Assembly (NCBI RefSeq): GCF_000972845.2
Contig: NC_040025.1
Span: 21,951,573-22,015,572, forward strand
Direction: 5' to 3'
DNA: 64,000 bases
DNA from: Larimichthys crocea
Lineage: Eukaryota; Chordata; Actinopteri; Sciaenidae
Within the stretch, counting starts at the first letter, position 1, and each line of letters starts with the position of its first letter. The notes beneath the pieces were generated by a model. The model was not told the origin of the DNA. It did not search any database and worked only from the letters and a program-made list of their open reading frames with translations. A program made the position numbers and the translations under genes. Below are positions 38,101 to 64,000 of this stretch, piece after piece.

Positions 38101-39620
38101 CAGAGGATCACCTAAAGGAACACAATTCATCCTGAGAAGGACGTGAATTTCACAGTTGCATGGATTGTATAAACGTTAGTCTCCTTTAATATTTAAAGCA
38201 CAGTTCTTTTTACTGACTTGACCTAAGATTTGCCTCTCATGGTCATTTGTTTTTGTGTCAGTCATTTGATTTCATGCTTAATTCACTGTATATAAATATG
38301 AATACAGCAGCTCCTTCTCGCAGGACTCAGTCAGGCAGAGCAGAACAGGACCAAGGTTACACAGTCAGTGACAGAGGAGCAGGACAGTGGATGTGCTCTC
38401 CGCCTCTCCCTCCTGTTCTGACTGTATTTTGGCAGCCTGGTGCTGCAGTCTGCACTTTGCTAATTCCCTGTTCTGAGTTACCAGGTCTAATTTAGAACAG
38501 AGGAGCTCTGTTCATCCTGGAACGCTGCTGCTTGGGATTCTGGAAATGAGGAGTTCAGAGGCTCACCGCCCTCACACAGACACAGAGCACATGCCTTGTT
38601 ATCAACCCACAGAGCAGCACATAATGATCCCTCCAACCATTAGCTCGTAATGCAATAAAGTGCTAACATTTTAGCCATGCCCTTCAGTGCCTAAACATAA
38701 TGAAGTTATGCCCACGGGTTGCACAAATGTGCTCTGTGATAACACATGTGTTCAGGATGCATCGATCCAACTTAAAATCATGATTACTTGGCCTTATATC
38801 TGTAGCTGACAGGGAGCAAAATGAGCCATTTTTTTGTTTATCTCCAGTCGACTCCCCGGGGGCTTTGTTTGATATTTATGGGAATTGTATGGAGATGAGC
38901 TTCTAACGAATGGTTTTGTAAGTCAATCCAATGAGCATCTCTCGCTCTCTTAAAAAAACAAAACAAAACAAAAAAAAACAGAGGAAGTTTGATATGGTGT
39001 AATTTAGACCAGCAAAAAAAGACATGAATGGAGGGAATGTTAAAGCCATACAGGCAGTCAAGCTCTGTGACATCTTAAGAAGGATGTTTGTGAGCATTAG
39101 AATGTGTCTCTGCAGGCATCCAATGCATAAATAAAATCAGCAAAGCAGCGGTGGCCTTGTGCACTAAGCAAAAGCAATAAACCTGCCTACAAGTCTCTCA
39201 GGAAGTGGATCTCATCTAAAATAACACCTATTTATTAAACATTATCTCCTCACATTGCTCATCGAATCTACATACGGCATGCAGATTTATAAAAACCACA
39301 CACATATGAGGCGGTGTCAGCAGGATTGTGTCAGTAGGCTGGTGTACAGTGGCATTGTAGGCTGGTTGAAAATGCATTTGGCAGACAAACAAGTGGCCTT
39401 GATGAGTGAAAAAGGAGAGGATAGTTTGTTACTGAACAGGACTGGTTAACACAGTGCAGGATGATCAACTGTAGAGTGTTGTTTTACTGAAATATCTAAA
39501 AAAGCATCATTAAGATCAAATTGAATTTATTGTACTACTAAAAGTAGAGCTGATACCAAAAGTAAATGAATCCGTAAGTCATTCACTAGAAAATGAAGCA
39601 TTTTTAGCTACCCCAGTGAC

Positions 39621-40164
39621 TAGGGTTGCAAAGGGGTGGAAATTCCTTGGAACTTTCCATGGGAATTTAACTTGGGGAATTTTGGAAATATTACAAATCA
39701 GAAACTTTTCATGGCAATTATGGGAATTTATTGGAATTAACTGGAAATTTGGGCTAATTTAGTAATTGGAGGTAAGCTAGCATCATGATAAATTGTCAAT
39801 ATAATGATGCTAGCTTTTCATGTGCTATTTGCAAATTAAACATTAATACCATACATCAAATACATTTACCCCATAATATCATCAAAGCTTACCTCACTTT
39901 ATATCGTCCACAGGCTCAAATGTGTGGCTTCAATAGTTCTGTGCTCTGTGATCAAAAGTCTGGTCCAAGGTTCTGGAAAGCATCTGTGCATGTGATGGAA
40001 GAATAGCATTAATATTCATGTGTACTCCCCTGTGTAAGTTCCCTGTTAAGGGCCAACCTTCAGTTTTGTAAATTCCTGATTTATTCATATTTGTTCCCAT
40101 AGATTCACATTAATTCCTATGGAAAGTTTCCAACTTTGAAAATTCCCAGAATTTTGCAGCCCTA
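39621..40164. mobile_element. Non-autonomous hAT-like inverted-repeat element
   Basis: The left end TAGGGTTGCAAA and the reverse complement of the right end TAGGGCTGCAAA form terminal inverted repeats. The similarity continues inward (GGAACTTTCCATGGGAATT versus GGAAACTTTCCATAGGAATT) with a small gap. Flanks are CCAGTGAC (39613-39620) and CTAGTGAC (40165-40172), an 8-bp target duplication with one mismatch, which is the hAT signature. There is no transposase. An internal perfect 13-bp inverted repeat lies at 39774-39786/39804-39816. Confidence 0.85.
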
Positions 40165-40199
40165 CTAGTGACACATCTCCAGAGGTGTCAACATGGGGT

Positions 40200-40626
40200 C
40201 AGTCGGCTGGTCCACCACTTCAGTCCAGACTGAAATATCTCGACATTTATTGACACAAAATTCATGGTTCCCAGATGATAAATCCTAATGAGTTTGGTGA
40301 TGCCGTGTCCTTTCTTCTAGTGCCACCCTGAGATCGACAACAGCAATCAGATAGATTGCCATAAAATTTGGTACAAGCACTCATGGTGCCCAGAGGATGA
40401 ATCCTAATCACTCTGTTCATTTCCTGACTTTTCATTTAGCACCATCAGCAAGTCTGAAATATATCAACATCCACCAGATGGACTGGAACAAAATTTTGTA
40501 GAGACATCATTTATGGTCCCCAGGTGACGTATCTGGATGACTAATGATCCCCAAATAATGTACCTGCAAAAATGAACATGTTATGATTGTCATTGTGAGC
40601 TTGTTAGCATGCTGACGTTAATGTTA
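40200..40626. repeat. Dispersed teleost repeat family A, copy 2
   Basis: Shares with the 21.6 kb copy the phrases 'AAATTTGGTACAAGCACTCATGGTGCC', 'GAGGATGAATCCTAATC', 'CATTTAGCACCATCA' and the terminal 'GTTAGCATGCTGACG'. It appears partly duplicated internally: the 'ATTCATGG…GATGAATCCTAAT' module occurs more than once. Confidence 0.6.
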
Positions 40627-40627
40627 T

Positions 40628-40770
40628 CAGCTCAAAGTCAATTTTATTTTAATAGTCTAATATCATAAATTTGCCTCAAGCGGTTTTACAATCTGTACAA
40701 TCTGTACAGCATATGACACTCTCTATCCTAAGACCCTCATTTCAGATAACAGAAAACTCTCCAAAAGCTC
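40628..40770. repeat. Retroposon-tail-like repeat
   Basis: Starts CTCAAAGTCAATTTTATTTT and contains CAAATTTGCCTCAAGCGG-like sequence, then CTGTACAATCTGTACAGC. This is a common fish pattern that I read as the antisense 3' end of a LINE or SINE. It directly abuts the preceding repeat. Confidence 0.45.
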
Positions 40771-42565
40771 TCCGGTGTCAAAGCACAGCTGACTGACGTG
40801 ATATTGTTTAAATTAGGGGATAATGACTCACATTTTCAGACAGTCTCACCTGGCAGACGTTCATAGTGTTGCTCTTGGTCATTCAAAATAACAGTGACAG
40901 AAATAACTGTGTCAGGAAGGAAAAACGGATACTTGGGAGAAAATTTCAAATCATGTTTACTTTCTCAACTCCTCACAGCTGACCAGTGACAGCGTGAAGT
41001 GGACACAGCCCCGCACCTCCGTCCAAGTAGCACTTCTGGCAACGTATACTGACAGCTTTAGTCTTGTTTAAGTAAAGATTCTGAATGTTCTCTGGATGCA
41101 GTGTCTCCAGTGTGAGGATTTGCCACTTTACTTTGATCAATGTGACTGAATCTGTTTTGGACTGTTGCTCTAACAAAACAAGACTACATATTATGTTTCT
41201 AGGATATTGTGCTCATAATTTATTTTACAATTTTATAGACCAAAATTGAGAAAATGATCAGCTGACTAATCAATAAAGAAGACAGTTGTTTAGTTGCAGC
41301 CCTAATTAATAGCATTTGTAAGCATTTGTCATGCCCTCTGGGAAATCATTGCCTTTAAGTTGTGCTAAATCCACAGCAGCTATATTTATGCCTCACATAT
41401 TTATCTATCTACGTCCGCTGTCCACGCTGACAAATGTAAGCAAATATACATCAAGGAGAAACATGAATAATTCTATGAACTAATTATACACATCATGCTG
41501 AGACTTCGAGCAGCCAGGTGACTCACACATTAATCATCATACCGTATGACACATAACTGACATGCACGTGGACGCTGCCACATTGTAATTCTGGGATCAG
41601 CGCAGATGCTTTTCATTTGCTGTCTGTGGATAAATTCTGCTCTGTCGTCCCATAACAGTGTTTTTTTTTCTCTCTCTCTCTCCGACTCACTGTGATGGAG
41701 TAGATAAAACAGGTCCCTGTAGAAACTCCAAACATTTTCAATTTTATGAAAACTGTTTCGAATTGAATTTGATTAACTTTGCATGAATCTCATGCCACGC
41801 TCATTTGAAAGCATGTTTTTTAGGGGGTGGCTTTTTTTTTTTTTTTGCTGCATCCAATTTCAGATTTCACTCAGCTCACTGTGAGAGAAACTGCCTGTCA
41901 GTTAATGAAGATAGTGTGTTAGTCATCGATGGCCACCCACCGTCTGTTAGGCCTCCTAAAGCTCACAGCGCTGACGCTGCTGATGCTTCTGGTCAATTTC
42001 CTGCACACACACAATGGCCTTCATTATGACTTTGTTATGAATCACCATCACTACTATATCGACTCAAACTAATAGAGAATTTCCTCACATAGATACTGGA
42101 TTTCAGTGCGCTTTCAAAGGTGTTCAATTGTATGAGTTTGTTTGATTTCAGCTTTGATTTGCATCTGAATGTCTTTGATCTCTGGGAATTATCATTCAGT
42201 CAACGGTGCAATTAGATACAATACAAGCAAGCAGTTTCCGAGAAATGAACTAGAACACGGCCATTCGTTTTAATAGTGTCACGTGATGTTCAGTGCCTAA
42301 TGAATTTCCTTCTACATCTTGTGTGCAAACAGTGGTGAACATGAGTGACCTAATTCATACCTTTCTCCAGCAAATTCTTTTAAAATAATTAACAATTTTC
42401 CTCAAACTTCAGTCGCTATTTTATTTCTTTTTTTTCTCTCTATCTCTCAGAGCAGCACTGAAGGACCTCGGAGAGCCAGAGAACGAGTGCTGGCCTTCGT
42501 TTAACTGTGTGACCAGCGAATGAGCCTTGTTCATGCGTCTCCCTGCGTGCCACTCCCACATAACT

Positions 42566-64000
<21,435 letters not shown>

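Larger units (their letters stand above)
30135..42450 (+). other. pcbp4: pcbp4 intron 1
   Basis: Intron of about 12.3 kb between the proposed leader exon and the first coding exon. It contains repeats listed separately and an unidentified exon-like open stretch on the minus strand at 34.93-35.18 kb. Otherwise it is AT-rich with no recognisable gene. Its extent depends on the leader exon being correct. Confidence 0.5.

Noticed and set aside
42533..42565. Earlier in-frame pcbp4 start giving 11 extra residues
   Set aside because: It has T at -3 and the added residues do not resemble other PCBP N-termini; the ATG at 42566 has A at -3 and gives a family-typical length.

Overview
The window is vertebrate nuclear DNA, almost certainly from a ray-finned fish and most likely a percomorph-type teleost. 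The evidence is intron-rich genes with GT-AG junctions, two recognisable vertebrate proteins, abundant (GT)n tracts, and repeat families I recognise from memory as typical of teleosts: Tc1, an I-clade LINE, an L2-type LINE tail, a tRNA-derived SINE and several short inverted-repeat elements. No bacterial, plasmid, phage or CRISPR features are present.

Two genes are supported, transcribed away from each other. On the minus strand, dag1 (dystroglycan) occupies about 1.8-13.05 kb: a GC-rich non-coding first exon near 12.84-13.05 kb, a 5.3 kb intron, a coding exon (6966-7532), a 1.2 kb phase-0 intron, and a large last exon (3440-5749) followed by a long 3'UTR. The predicted 891-aa precursor is intact and keeps the furin site, the O-mannosyl TPTP motif, the SEA autocleavage site, the transmembrane helix and the C-terminal PPPY motif. 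On the plus strand, pcbp4 (poly(rC)-binding protein 4) starts with a non-coding exon near 29.85-30.13 kb. A 12.3 kb intron follows, then thirteen coding exons from 42566 to beyond the right edge, so the C-terminus is incomplete. The exons give 421 residues so far, with three KH domains (GKKG, GKGG, GRQG). There is no evidence that the two genes work together; dystroglycan is a membrane receptor and PCBP4 a cytoplasmic/nuclear RNA-binding protein.

The roughly 16.5 kb between the two promoters and the pcbp4 introns are mostly non-coding. The best-structured items are: an I-clade LINE (14.4-17.4 kb) with a Tc1 transposon inserted in it; a 544-bp hAT-like inverted-repeat element with near-identical 8-bp target duplications and an internal 13-bp hairpin (39621-40164); a 643-bp fold-back element with a 9-bp target duplication and 31-bp internal tandem repeats (48258-48900); a tRNA-derived SINE with a perfect 15-bp target duplication (49185-49385); and a 600-bp TTAA-flanked inverted-repeat element (50740-51339). 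A GC-rich open stretch on the minus strand at 34.93-35.18 kb looks exon-like but is unidentified. I did not find a convincing new multi-gene system. The most distinctive points are the exon structure of fish pcbp4 and the transposon structures.
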